Origin: Pedobacter chitinilyticus
GTDB lineage: Bacteria > Bacteroidota > Bacteroidia > Sphingobacteriales > Sphingobacteriaceae
Reading direction: 5' to 3'
NCBI RefSeq assembly: GCF_003313385.1
Contig: NZ_QMHN01000002.1
Location: 134,603 to 198,602 of the forward strand
Length of the DNA stretch: 64,000 bases
Position 1 is the stretch's first letter, and each line of letters starts with the position of its first letter. Below the pieces are notes generated by a model. That model had not been told where the DNA came from. It made no database searches and saw only the letters and a list, made by a program, of their open reading frames with translations. The translations under genes and the position numbers were made by a program. This document shows, piece after piece, positions 1 through 7,695 of the stretch.

Positions 1-1941
1 AATGAAGACCTTAACCAGTTCAAGTACAAGGTCATCACAAACTCCAACGTAACGGAGCTGACAGAGGACAATTTTAATTATATCATGGTGCTCACTCCCG
101 AGCGCCTTATCTCTTTCCTATCTAACGATCACCAGACACCGGTGGGCTTCCTGTTCGTCGATGAGGCGCATAAACTTGCCCAGATAAAAGACACCCGAAG
201 TGTTACGACATACATGGCGATCGAGAAAAGTCTGTTCAAATTTGGCAGGAACCTCAAACTGTATTTTTCGTCCCCGAATGTTTCAAATCCGGAGATTTTC
301 CTTAGCCTGTTCAATAGGAACGCAAATAATTTTTTTAAGACCACTGAGTCACCAGTTACGCAAAAAATATACTTTGTAGATCTGATAGAAAAAAGTATCG
401 AGAAAATAAGCAAGGACAAAATCGTCAACAAACAGTTACCCTTTGACGATAGGCTGGTCGATATCAACAGCATAATTTCATTGCTCGGCAGAGATCAAAA
501 CAACCTCATCTACAACAACAGCAAAACCAAAACGATTAATACTTCGAAAAGCTTTGCCGATACAAGAAAGGTAACAGAGGATGAGCCTCCTGAAGTGTCA
601 AAAGCAATCTCGCAGATCAGGGAATATGTACATCCCGATTATTACTTGGCTGAATTGATCAGCAAAGGTGTCGCTTACCATCACGGTAAACTGCCACAGC
701 TTATTCGCAACATCGTCGAAATACTTTACAAAAACGAAAATGTAAAATATGTCTTCTGTACTTCGACATTGCTCGAGGGCGTGAATATGCCGACTAAAAA
801 CCTGTTCGTACTCAATAACCAGAATGGCAGAAGCAAATTGCAGGAAATCGATTTCTGGAACCTTGTCGGTAGAGCAGGCCGCTTGAACGTGGAACTTTCG
901 GGAAACATCTACTGCGTGCGCCACGATGATTGCAATTGGGACAACAGGGAAAAATTATTTGAAAAAGGAGACCTAACGATAGTACCCACCGTCACTGCAA
1001 GGATCGACAAGAACCTGAAGAAGATAGAAAAAATATTACAGGAGCAGGATATTTCGGGACCAGAAACTGAACAGGATGTACTTAAATACATTGCAAATAT
1101 CATCTCTATTGATACCCTTCAACTGAAGGGTTCCTATCAAAGTCCTCTTATCACGAAACTGATCGAGGAGAAAAAGGATAAAATCATAGAGCTTGCAAAA
1201 TCAAAGGTCCAAAATATTAATGTTCCTTTCGGCGTCCTGAATGGAAATGCATCGATCAATATTAGTATCCAGGAAAAGGTATATAATCAATTACTGAAGG
1301 CGCATCAACGCGGGGAAAAAATTGTATTGCCAAGCAGTAATAGCGACCAGTTTTACGAGACCTGCTTGGCCCTATTGGAAAAGTTCCATCAATTATACGA
1401 GTGGCACAATGCAGAGAAAAAACTTCGAAGCCTGAATAGCATGTCGTACTATGCGATGTTAATGAACAAATGGATCAGTGGTTTCAGTCTAAGCCAGATC
1501 ATCCAGCAGTCGCTGGACTACTATGAAACTTCGGGAAGTACTATTGAAGTGGATCACCAAGTTTATTTACCATTTGAAAAGGGAAATATTCAGCACATCA
1601 ATATCGTGATCGAGAACATCATCGAAGATTTGGAATACGTGCTAAGGTTTCTCTTAGAAAAGTACTTTAATCACTATTACCAGGTACTGATCGGTATCCT
1701 CGGCGAAGAAAATGCGGCGGAAAACTGGTCAAGCCTGCTTGAATACGGTACCCAGAACCGTATCGTTATAGCTCTTCAAAATATTGGCCTGTCAAGACAT
1801 ACCGCAATAGCTGTTTATTCAAAAGGAAGAAATCATCTTGTAATAGAGGAGAAAAAATTAAAAAGTGTCGACAAACAGGGGCTATTAAAAGTCTTTAAGG
1901 TTAGCTCAATTGAATATGATGAAATTCTACACATGCTCTAA
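1..1941 (+). CDS. DEAH-box superfamily 2 helicase, Ski2-like (5' end missing)
   Basis: The reading frame is open from base 1, so the gene begins before the window and 646 residues are visible. It keeps a TPERL motif (near base 95), the Walker B/DEAH box VDEAHK (near 160), motif V TSTLLEGVNMP (near 765) and motif VI NLVGRAGR (near 860). This order is typical of Ski2/HelY-type ATP-dependent helicases that move along or unwind nucleic acid. Walker A must lie upstream. The C-terminal 350 residues show no domain I can name. Helicases of this build occur in anti-phage systems such as Hachiman (HamB) and also alone; the partner gene that would decide this is not visible. The gene converges on the phosphatase at 2016. 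The helicase assignment is firm and the role is open. Confidence 0.85.
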   Translation, partial: NEDLNQFKYKVITNSNVTELTEDNFNYIMVLTPERLISFLSNDHQTPVGFLFVDEAHKLAQIKDTRSVTTYMAIEKSLFKFGRNLKLYFSSPNVSNPEIFLSLFNRNANNFFKTTESPVTQKIYFVDLIEKSIEKISKDKIVNKQLPFDDRLVDINSIISLLGRDQNNLIYNNSKTKTINTSKSFADTRKVTEDEPPEVSKAISQIREYVHPDYYLAELISKGVAYHHGKLPQLIRNIVEILYKNENVKYVFCTSTLLEGVNMPTKNLFVLNNQNGRSKLQEIDFWNLVGRAGRLNVELSGNIYCVRHDDCNWDNREKLFEKGDLTIVPTVTARIDKNLKKIEKILQEQDISGPETEQDVLKYIANIISIDTLQLKGSYQSPLITKLIEEKKDKIIELAKSKVQNINVPFGVLNGNASINISIQEKVYNQLLKAHQRGEKIVLPSSNSDQFYETCLALLEKFHQLYEWHNAEKKLRSLNSMSYYAMLMNKWISGFSLSQIIQQSLDYYETSGSTIEVDHQVYLPFEKGNIQHINIVIENIIEDLEYVLRFLLEKYFNHYYQVLIGILGEENAAENWSSLLEYGTQNRIVIALQNIGLSRHTAIAVYSKGRNHLVIEEKKLKSVDKQGLLKVFKVSSIEYDEILHML

Positions 1942-2015
1942 TGACCTGCGCTTAAAATCTCATCGGATTTGAAAAAGTAAATACGACAGCTCCTTTCCAA
2001 AATTAGTTCTAAAAT

Positions 2016-2777
2016 TTAATCGTCGCTACGGATTCCAACCGATGAATAGAGCTCAGTCACCAGATCTGATTGCCAGTACTCCTTAGTATCTATATCCATT
2101 ATCGTTAACCGCCCTTCATGCGAGGTACCAGTATCAAGATTGAAGATATTGAACGCCTTCATCGGCTGATCGGTATTCCAGTTTTGTGTTGGTGTGTGCC
2201 CTATGAAGATCTCTGCGAATTTTGTTTTACATGTTAGTTCCAAACCGCTATCGGCATGTGCCAATGCCTCTTTCCATAAGCTCCTGTCCCAATAGAATTC
2301 TTCTGCATCCTGCTGGTCAAACGGGAGCGCTCTATTAAATCCTCCATGCACAAAACAGCGGTTCTCTTTATCGATAAAATGGGTGAGCTGTGAAGTAAAA
2401 AAAGCCCGGTGTGATGCGGGAATATCCGTTGGAACAAGTGCCGATTTATATCCATTGCCGCGCTGAAAAAACATCCCTTCCTTTCCAGCATGCTTTAGAT
2501 ATGAATCAAGCGTTCCCCTTCCTCCATGGTTCCAGAAGTAGGGATGATATTCCGTATCTATAAATTCCCTGAACCAATCATCATGGTTTCCCTTGATCGC
2601 GATAAGGTTTTTGATGCCCATCAGTTCCTCCACACATTCGTATACCTGGCCGTATCCATCTACCACATCACCGGTCTGCACCAGCAGATCATTTTGATGA
2701 TCGAAACCACAACGCTCAAAGCATTGCAGCATCGCCAGGTGCGCGCCATGGATATCGGCCATCACAAATTTTCTCAT
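2016..2777 (-). CDS. Calcineurin-like metallophosphoesterase (serine/threonine protein phosphatase type)
   Basis: A 253-residue protein with the ordered metal-binding motifs of the PPP/metallophosphoesterase fold: MADIHG near residue 6 (DxH), GDVVDG near 37, GNHDD near 64 and a C-terminal FIGHTP near 190. It resembles the single-domain bacterial PrpA/ApaH-type enzymes that use two metal ions to hydrolyse phosphoprotein or dinucleotide phosphates. There is no signal peptide, so it should be cytoplasmic. The chosen start (MRKFVMADIHG) gives the usual five residues before the first beta strand; the internal Met at residue 6 is also possible. It converges with the helicase and sits alone on its strand. 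Substrate unknown. Confidence 0.85.
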   Translation of the reverse strand: MRKFVMADIHGAHLAMLQCFERCGFDHQNDLLVQTGDVVDGYGQVYECVEELMGIKNLIAIKGNHDDWFREFIDTEYHPYFWNHGGRGTLDSYLKHAGKEGMFFQRGNGYKSALVPTDIPASHRAFFTSQLTHFIDKENRCFVHGGFNRALPFDQQDAEEFYWDRSLWKEALAHADSGLELTCKTKFAEIFIGHTPTQNWNTDQPMKAFNIFNLDTGTSHEGRLTIMDIDTKEYWQSDLVTELYSSVGIRSDD

Positions 2778-2859
2778 CTCATATCTAGGCCTTAAGATAC
2801 GAAAAACACCGACAACCTGTAGGATGGATAAGCTATAAAATTGTTCCGGAAGCTAAAAA

Positions 2860-2897
2860 AGAGTGTTTTCACTCTAAAAAAAGAATGTTTTCACTCT
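2860..2897. repeat. Two tandem TTTT-loop hairpins
   Basis: AGAGTGTTTTCACTCT (2860-2875) folds into a 6-bp stem with a TTTT loop. Seven bases later a near copy (AAGAATG, TTTT, CACTCTT, 2881-2898) follows with one mispair and then a T-run. On the plus strand the second unit plus T-run resembles a terminator, but no plus-strand gene ends nearby. It lies just upstream of the minus-strand phosphatase, so it may be part of that promoter region. Confidence 0.5.
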
Positions 2898-3126
2898 TTT
2901 TTTACAGCGATAGCTTGCTTAGGTTTGATATGTTGTTTAAACTTCCCCATCATGCTGTACTACAGTATGGTGCACAAATAGACCCGAACAACAGCAATAT
3001 TCGCTATTTATTTTGCCGGCAGCAGCTATATTTGAAGTCCTTAAAACGATGATATAGGCCTTCGGCTTTATAGATAAAAAAATTGCGTAAGCTATTTCTT
3101 GCTCTGAAAACCGCCAATTCGAAGTA

Positions 3127-3180
3127 CACAAGAAATAGACTGAATGCTCCACCATGTGCGGGCATTGGTCTATTTGTGTG
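3127..3180. repeat. Long imperfect hairpin
   Basis: The arms 3127-3147 and 3162-3180 are nearly complementary (core AAATAGAC against GTCTATTT, and AATGC against GCATT), giving about 19 paired bases around a loop of roughly 14. The 12-mer CACAAATAGACC at 2973-2984 matches the same right arm again. It could be the remnant of a mobile element end or a structured RNA. Function not known. Confidence 0.45.
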
Positions 3181-3541
3181 CGGGTACGGCGGTACCTCAG
3201 AGCGGTAGGCTGATGTCCCGCGCAATTTTTGAATGTCTGGCTAGGATCTAGGGAAGAATTTTCTTCTTTAATGACCATAAGACGAAGCAGACAGTGAGAC
3301 CTTAAATCAAGCACTACTCTAGGAGTACATGCTCCCGCTCCAGCGCAGGCACCATTTTCACTAGTTTTTCTTCTGCATCCAGTACGCCAATTGTTTTTTT
3401 TTTTTACCGCAAGGTGGTAATGATGCCCTGAAAATTAGTTAAATTCTGTAACAGAAGTATTTTACAGCGCTGCCCAGTAATACTTCAGGAGATCGTTCAG
3501 CCTCTCAAAGAGAACATCAAACTACACTTATCACCAAGACC

Positions 3542-4219
3542 ATGAAAAACATATTGCTCATAGCAGCAACTTCAATTTCGATATTATTCAGTTTCGATTC
3601 TTCCGCACAACTGAAAGTTTTTCCCGCCAATCGGGTCGCTATTGGCCCTACCTTCGGATCGACCCTTCCCGGAACGGAGACCGTCTTTATTAACGGCGGG
3701 GTTGATATTACCTGTATTCCATCTTCCAACGGCATCTCCATCGCCGCGATGAGCAGCAGTGCACCCATCATCGTGCCCCAGTGGAACCATTCGGCATGGA
3801 TCGGCCGTCCAGGCTTCGCTTTTTTCAGGACCTATTCCCGTGAGCTGTTTACATTAAGCGGAGGTGTGCTGGGATACTCCGATATCCGCCTGAAGAGCAA
3901 CCTCAGACCGCTCAATGGTTTCAATGCGCTCGATCAGATACTAAAGATCAAGACCTATACCTTCGACTACAATGATCTGCTGTTCAAGAACATTCCTGCC
4001 GACAGGAAGGCAAAACTTGAAAGCGAGAGCAAGAACCTGATTGGTTTTGTTGCCCAGGAACTCAGGGAAGTCGTGCCCCAGGCAGTGACCTTCGACGAAG
4101 AAGCTGGCTACTATGCTGTGAACAGCACGGTACTAATTCCGCTGTTGGTTGAAGCGATCAAACAGCAGCAGGCACAGATCGACGAGCTTAAGCATCGTCT
4201 GGAAGAGCTCAAAAAATAA
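3542..4219 (+). CDS. Exported protein with C-terminal S74 intramolecular chaperone domain
   Basis: The 225-residue protein starts with a signal peptide (hydrophobic to about residue 20, then SSAQ). The second half carries the Peptidase_S74 (endosialidase-type intramolecular chaperone) signature: SDIRLKSNLRPL near residue 115, a FVAQELREVVPQ segment near 170 and a Leu/Gln-rich coiled coil at the end. In phage tail spikes and bacterial surface proteins this domain trimerises, helps folding and may cut itself off. Here almost nothing precedes it, so it may act on a partner or on a short body of about 90 residues. It opens an operon: the next gene starts 10 bases after its stop. In Bacteroidota such proteins are common and are not by themselves evidence of a prophage. 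Confidence 0.75.
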   Translation: MKNILLIAATSISILFSFDSSAQLKVFPANRVAIGPTFGSTLPGTETVFINGGVDITCIPSSNGISIAAMSSSAPIIVPQWNHSAWIGRPGFAFFRTYSRELFTLSGGVLGYSDIRLKSNLRPLNGFNALDQILKIKTYTFDYNDLLFKNIPADRKAKLESESKNLIGFVAQELREVVPQAVTFDEEAGYYAVNSTVLIPLLVEAIKQQQAQIDELKHRLEELKK

Positions 4220-4229
4220 AAGCACCTAC

Positions 4230-4625
4230 ATGAGGGTACTGGCTGCAATACTGATGGTGACCACGATCCTTTCCTGCAAGAAGGACAGGGAAAAGTACGT
4301 ATCCCCAGACGATGGGAACTTTAATGTTAGCGCATTACTTTCCATGAACGGCCAGTGTGTAATAGAATTTTATGTCTACATGGCCAGTGATCCCAAGATC
4401 AGGGAATACCTTGAAATGGATAAGGGTGGTGCCTTTTGCTATGCATGTGTGAACGACAGTGCCCAAAAAATGCTCTCGGATACCAATCAGTGGAACCTCG
4501 ATACACTCCAGATCACCTGCAGGTTAGCGACCTCCGAGGAATTAGCAAGTCAATGCGCCAAGGGCAAGCACCTGTACCTGACCAAGGTGACCAATGTATC
4601 TATAATTAATCAGCGACGCCGATGA
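4230..4625 (+). CDS. Small lipoprotein, paralogue of the next gene
   Basis: I chose the ATG at 4230 because it yields a lipoprotein signal peptide ending in the lipobox LSC, followed by KKD; a longer frame upstream would overlap the previous gene and lacks a signal. The mature part is about 115 residues with Cys residues in the contexts GQC, CVNDSA and QC near the end. These align with WC, CIGDSS and TC in the next protein, and both end in L/MY(L/V)TK(V/I). I do not recognise the family. The stop overlaps the next start (ATGA), so the pair is surely co-transcribed. Confidence 0.75.
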   Translation: MRVLAAILMVTTILSCKKDREKYVSPDDGNFNVSALLSMNGQCVIEFYVYMASDPKIREYLEMDKGGAFCYACVNDSAQKMLSDTNQWNLDTLQITCRLATSEELASQCAKGKHLYLTKVTNVSIINQRRR

Positions 4626-5020
4626 AAAAATTGCTATCAGTATTTGTAAGCTGTTGTTTGCTATCCTGCCACAAGGATCCACAGATCAATCTTGCTAGGC
4701 CAGCAAGTTTCACCATGCAGGCGTACTATGTACGAGCCAACTGGTGCCTGACCGGAATGGTTGCAATCGATGTCAGGGATGCCGATTTGCGAAAGTACAT
4801 GATGAGCTTTGCAAAGGACACCGGTCAGCGGGACATATTCTTTTTCACCTGTATCGGCGATAGTTCTGAATTTCTTTTTCAGAATCCCAACTATAAGGAT
4901 TTTGACACTTTCGACATCACCATTCGTTACCCCAAAGGACGCGAAGGAGCTTTTACCTGCACCGGAGATTGGACCTTTCCCTTCTCGCTGATGTACGTTA
5001 CCAAGATCAAAAAACACTAA
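4622..5020 (+). CDS. Small lipoprotein, paralogue of the previous gene
   Basis: 132 residues with a lipoprotein signal peptide (MKKLLSV to LLSC, then HKD). It shares layout and scattered identity with the preceding protein: an acidic or polar start, an LRKYM/IREYL helix, a C(V/I)xDS motif, a DTxxIT strand and a final TK(I/V) strand. The two are therefore diverged tandem duplicates. The overlap of 4 bases upstream and the 19-base gap to the protease gene point to one mRNA. A role at the cell surface next to the secreted protease, as inhibitor, immunity or tethering protein, is a guess from context only. Confidence 0.75.
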   Translation: MKKLLSVFVSCCLLSCHKDPQINLARPASFTMQAYYVRANWCLTGMVAIDVRDADLRKYMMSFAKDTGQRDIFFFTCIGDSSEFLFQNPNYKDFDTFDITIRYPKGREGAFTCTGDWTFPFSLMYVTKIKKH

Positions 5021-5039
5021 ACCATAAACCAAATAAAAT

Positions 5040-7481
5040 ATGAAGCATATTATCCATATAATGTGTCTGCTCGGTCTCATGGCTTTCCTTGATTGTAAGG
5101 CGCAGCCCATTGACGTCGGGGATTCACTGACGACTTTCGTTTTATACAGGGACGTTCCCTTTTATATAGATCGGGTGCCCAACCGCTTCTGGGTGCGCTA
5201 CAAACTGGGGCCGGATGACCTTCCTATTGCAACTCCGCCCGATTCCATGGTGGTGCACCACATCCACAATGGCGGCTATATTCTGCGGGGCGACTCCGTT
5301 GCCCTCCTTAATATGCTGGAACCGTACATCGATGGCTTCCAGCCGACCTATAAGCACAGGCCGCTTCCCCCGGAATATGAAAACCTTAGGGATAGGCTCG
5401 ACAGTAATTATATCGTCTCCTGCGAGATACTGCTCTACCCGATTGCGGGAAAGGAAGCAATGCTGGAGGACTATATCGCCGGACTCCATGTGGCAAATCT
5501 GGAAAAAGATGGCAAGTTTTGGACGGTGACGGTCAACCTTGGTCAGAACTCGGTGGTACTAGCTAACCAGATTGCCGTTCGCGGCTATACTGTTTATTGT
5601 AATGCCAATCACTATATCCAGATGGAGGTGGCATCTATCCCGAATGATCCCTATTATGGGAAACAGTTCTACCTGCGGAACACTGGGCAGGTCATCAACG
5701 ACGGTGCATCGGGAACCCCTGGCGCCGATATCAATATCGAACCAGCCTGGGACCTGACCAAGGGAGATACCAATGTCAAGATCGCCGTTGTCGATGAAGG
5801 TGTTACCGACAACCATCCCGATATGCCTTCGTCGTCACAACTGCGCTTCGCTAGAAGCAATTTTTCTACAGGCCTGTTTACCGAAGCAAATACCTATGAT
5901 GCAAGTAATACTAGGGCATTCGATCCCAACCTACCTTCATGGATACAGCCAGGGGACCCTAGTCCCAGCCACTTCTTTCACAACTATCATGGCAATGCCT
6001 GTGCAGGCATTATAGGGGCGCAGCACAATAATCAGGGAATTGCGGGAATAGCGCCAAATACGATTATTGTTCCCATCAAGGTCCCATTCCCCTCCACCAC
6101 AGTAGGCAAATACAGATCGGTACCTGAAAATATTTATTCTTTTGCCATTCGGCAGGGTTATCTGGATTTTGTGGATATCAGCAATAACAGCTATGGAGGT
6201 ACGGGCTACCCTTACGAATCTTCCCCTACCTTGGAGACCGCGATCAAGGACATGGTAGCAGATGGAAGGGGAGGCAGGGGAACTGTCGTCCTATTCTGCG
6301 CGCACAATTGGGGGGCGCAGTATCCGCAAGGATCACTTCCAGCATTGATCGACGTACCGGGACTGATCGTGGTCGGCGCCACCGATATGAACGACCAAAA
6401 ACCACCCTACAGCAACTACGGGCTTAATATCGATATCGCAGCGCCATCGGGCAGACAGCCGGTCCGCACCTACGGTTTTAACTACGATGTATGGACGGCA
6501 GATATTCCAGGCAATGTCGGGGCGAACCCTTGGCATCAGAGACCAGAGATGTTGGGCATTGACGACCTCACTGTCGGCGCGATCGATCCTGCCACCGGAC
6601 CTAATTATGATGCTTTTACCGCATTTTTTAGCGGGACTTCCGCGTCTACGCCAATGGTTGCCGCAGTTGCAGGGCTGATGATCAGTGAAAATCCGTGTCT
6701 TTATGCCACAGAAGTAGAAACTGTGCTCAAGCGCAATGCCGATAAGGTTGGAGGTTACGATTACTACAGCAGCCCCGTTCCAGGGTTTTCACAGGAACTT
6801 GGTTACGGACGGCTCAATGCTTATAAGGCCATCACCGATCCCCAGTTCCAACAGAATGTGACCTATACTGGTGTGATGTACACAAAGGCAGGCACATTGA
6901 CCGCGGGTAGGAATGTGACCGGTAACTTGCCTGTTGGGAATGTCACCGTAAAGAGCGGTGCGGACGTTAACTACAGGGGCGTATATGGAGTGACCATGAC
7001 CGAAGGTTTTTCGGTTGAACCTGGGGCCACTTTTCTTGCCGAATGCGTACCGGTAAAGACAAGTTGCGCTAGATGGGATGATCTGGCAATGCCATCATTG
7101 GACCAACAGGCGATTATGCGGGCTTCTGGAGCGATGACGGTAAGACCCAAAGCAAACCCTATGCTTTATGGCAGCAAGCAGGAAATTGCTCAAAGCCTTC
7201 ACAAAAAGGAGATACATTCGGAGCTCAGCCGAAATATCCAGCTGGATGTATATCCCAATCCAGCGGCACAGAATAGTGTAGAGATCAAGTTCAGCCACGT
7301 ACTGCTGGAAGAAGCGCGTATCGAGATGTATGATATGCAGGGCATTCTCGCAGGTCACTGGGAAGCAGGTGTTGGACAACATACCCTACAACTGGATATC
7401 GGCCAGCTCAGAACAGGCATTTATACCTTAACGATTACCTATGAAGGTAGAAATACCGTCAAACGTATCGTTAAATTATAG
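5040..7481 (+). CDS. Secreted subtilisin-like (S8) serine protease with T9SS sorting domain
   Basis: 813 residues. A signal peptide (to about residue 21, KAQ) is followed by a pro-like region of about 210 residues. The S8 catalytic domain comes next: Asp in AVVDEGV (about 253), His in YHGNACAGIIGA (about 319) and Ser in SGTSASTPMVAA (about 532). After it comes a beta-rich segment like those named '3-coathanger stack', and finally a T9SS type A sorting domain with YPNP and a terminal KRIVKL. The protein should cross the outer membrane by T9SS and be attached to the surface or released. It is last in the operon starting at 3542 and is followed by a strong terminator. All three catalytic residues are present, so it should be active. 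Confidence 0.92.
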   Translation: MKHIIHIMCLLGLMAFLDCKAQPIDVGDSLTTFVLYRDVPFYIDRVPNRFWVRYKLGPDDLPIATPPDSMVVHHIHNGGYILRGDSVALLNMLEPYIDGFQPTYKHRPLPPEYENLRDRLDSNYIVSCEILLYPIAGKEAMLEDYIAGLHVANLEKDGKFWTVTVNLGQNSVVLANQIAVRGYTVYCNANHYIQMEVASIPNDPYYGKQFYLRNTGQVINDGASGTPGADINIEPAWDLTKGDTNVKIAVVDEGVTDNHPDMPSSSQLRFARSNFSTGLFTEANTYDASNTRAFDPNLPSWIQPGDPSPSHFFHNYHGNACAGIIGAQHNNQGIAGIAPNTIIVPIKVPFPSTTVGKYRSVPENIYSFAIRQGYLDFVDISNNSYGGTGYPYESSPTLETAIKDMVADGRGGRGTVVLFCAHNWGAQYPQGSLPALIDVPGLIVVGATDMNDQKPPYSNYGLNIDIAAPSGRQPVRTYGFNYDVWTADIPGNVGANPWHQRPEMLGIDDLTVGAIDPATGPNYDAFTAFFSGTSASTPMVAAVAGLMISENPCLYATEVETVLKRNADKVGGYDYYSSPVPGFSQELGYGRLNAYKAITDPQFQQNVTYTGVMYTKAGTLTAGRNVTGNLPVGNVTVKSGADVNYRGVYGVTMTEGFSVEPGATFLAECVPVKTSCARWDDLAMPSLDQQAIMRASGAMTVRPKANPMLYGSKQEIAQSLHKKEIHSELSRNIQLDVYPNPAAQNSVEIKFSHVLLEEARIEMYDMQGILAGHWEAGVGQHTLQLDIGQLRTGIYTLTITYEGRNTVKRIVKL

Positions 7482-7550
7482 TAAACCATTTACGGTTATA
7501 AACGGTGTTAAAGCTTTCTATAGCATTGTTTTTAGCGAATGTCGAAAAGT

Positions 7551-7583
7551 AGACGGCAGCCTCTATTGAAGCTGCCGTCTTTA
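7551..7583 (+). terminator. Terminator of the protease operon
   Basis: AGACGGCAGC (7551-7560) pairs perfectly with GCTGCCGTCT (7571-7580) around a 10-base loop, followed by TTTA. It lies 70 bases after the protease stop. Confidence 0.85.
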
Positions 7584-7645
7584 CCTGATAAGATATTTGC
7601 GCGGTGGCATTCAAAGTGCACCGTGCGGGTTTACGGGTTATCAAC

Positions 7646-7678
7646 GATGGGCGCCGTGGTTGGCGTCCATCATTTTTT
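7646..7678 (+). terminator. Second hairpin with T-run
   Basis: GATGGGCGCC (7646-7655) pairs with GGCGTCCATC (7662-7671) with one G-T pair, followed by ATTTTTT. Only the plus strand has the T-run, so it is a backup terminator for the protease operon, facing the end of the convergent gene at 7696. Confidence 0.7.
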
Positions 7679-7695
7679 ATAGCTCCAATATAATG

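Larger units (their letters stand above)
2778..3541. other. Long non-coding stretch with hairpins
   Basis: No convincing gene is present. The only long frame (minus strand, 2937-3314) has no recognisable motif and an odd composition. The stretch holds two adjacent short hairpins (2860-2897), a long imperfect hairpin (3127-3180) whose right arm is also matched by a 12-base segment at 2973-2984, and a T-tract followed by a small stem at 3404-3420. It also contains the leader of the operon starting at 3542. Confidence 0.5.

Noticed and set aside
2937..3314. 125-codon frame on the minus strand in the gene-free stretch
   Set aside because: No ribosome site, no family motif, unusual Cys/His-rich composition, and it overlaps the hairpins.
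3542..4219. Prophage tail-fibre gene
   Set aside because: The S74 domain alone suggested phage, but the protein has a bacterial signal peptide and no capsid, tail or lysis gene is nearby.
4149..4229. Upstream start for the first small lipoprotein
   Set aside because: It would overlap the S74 gene by about 70 bases and place 27 polar residues before the lipoprotein signal.
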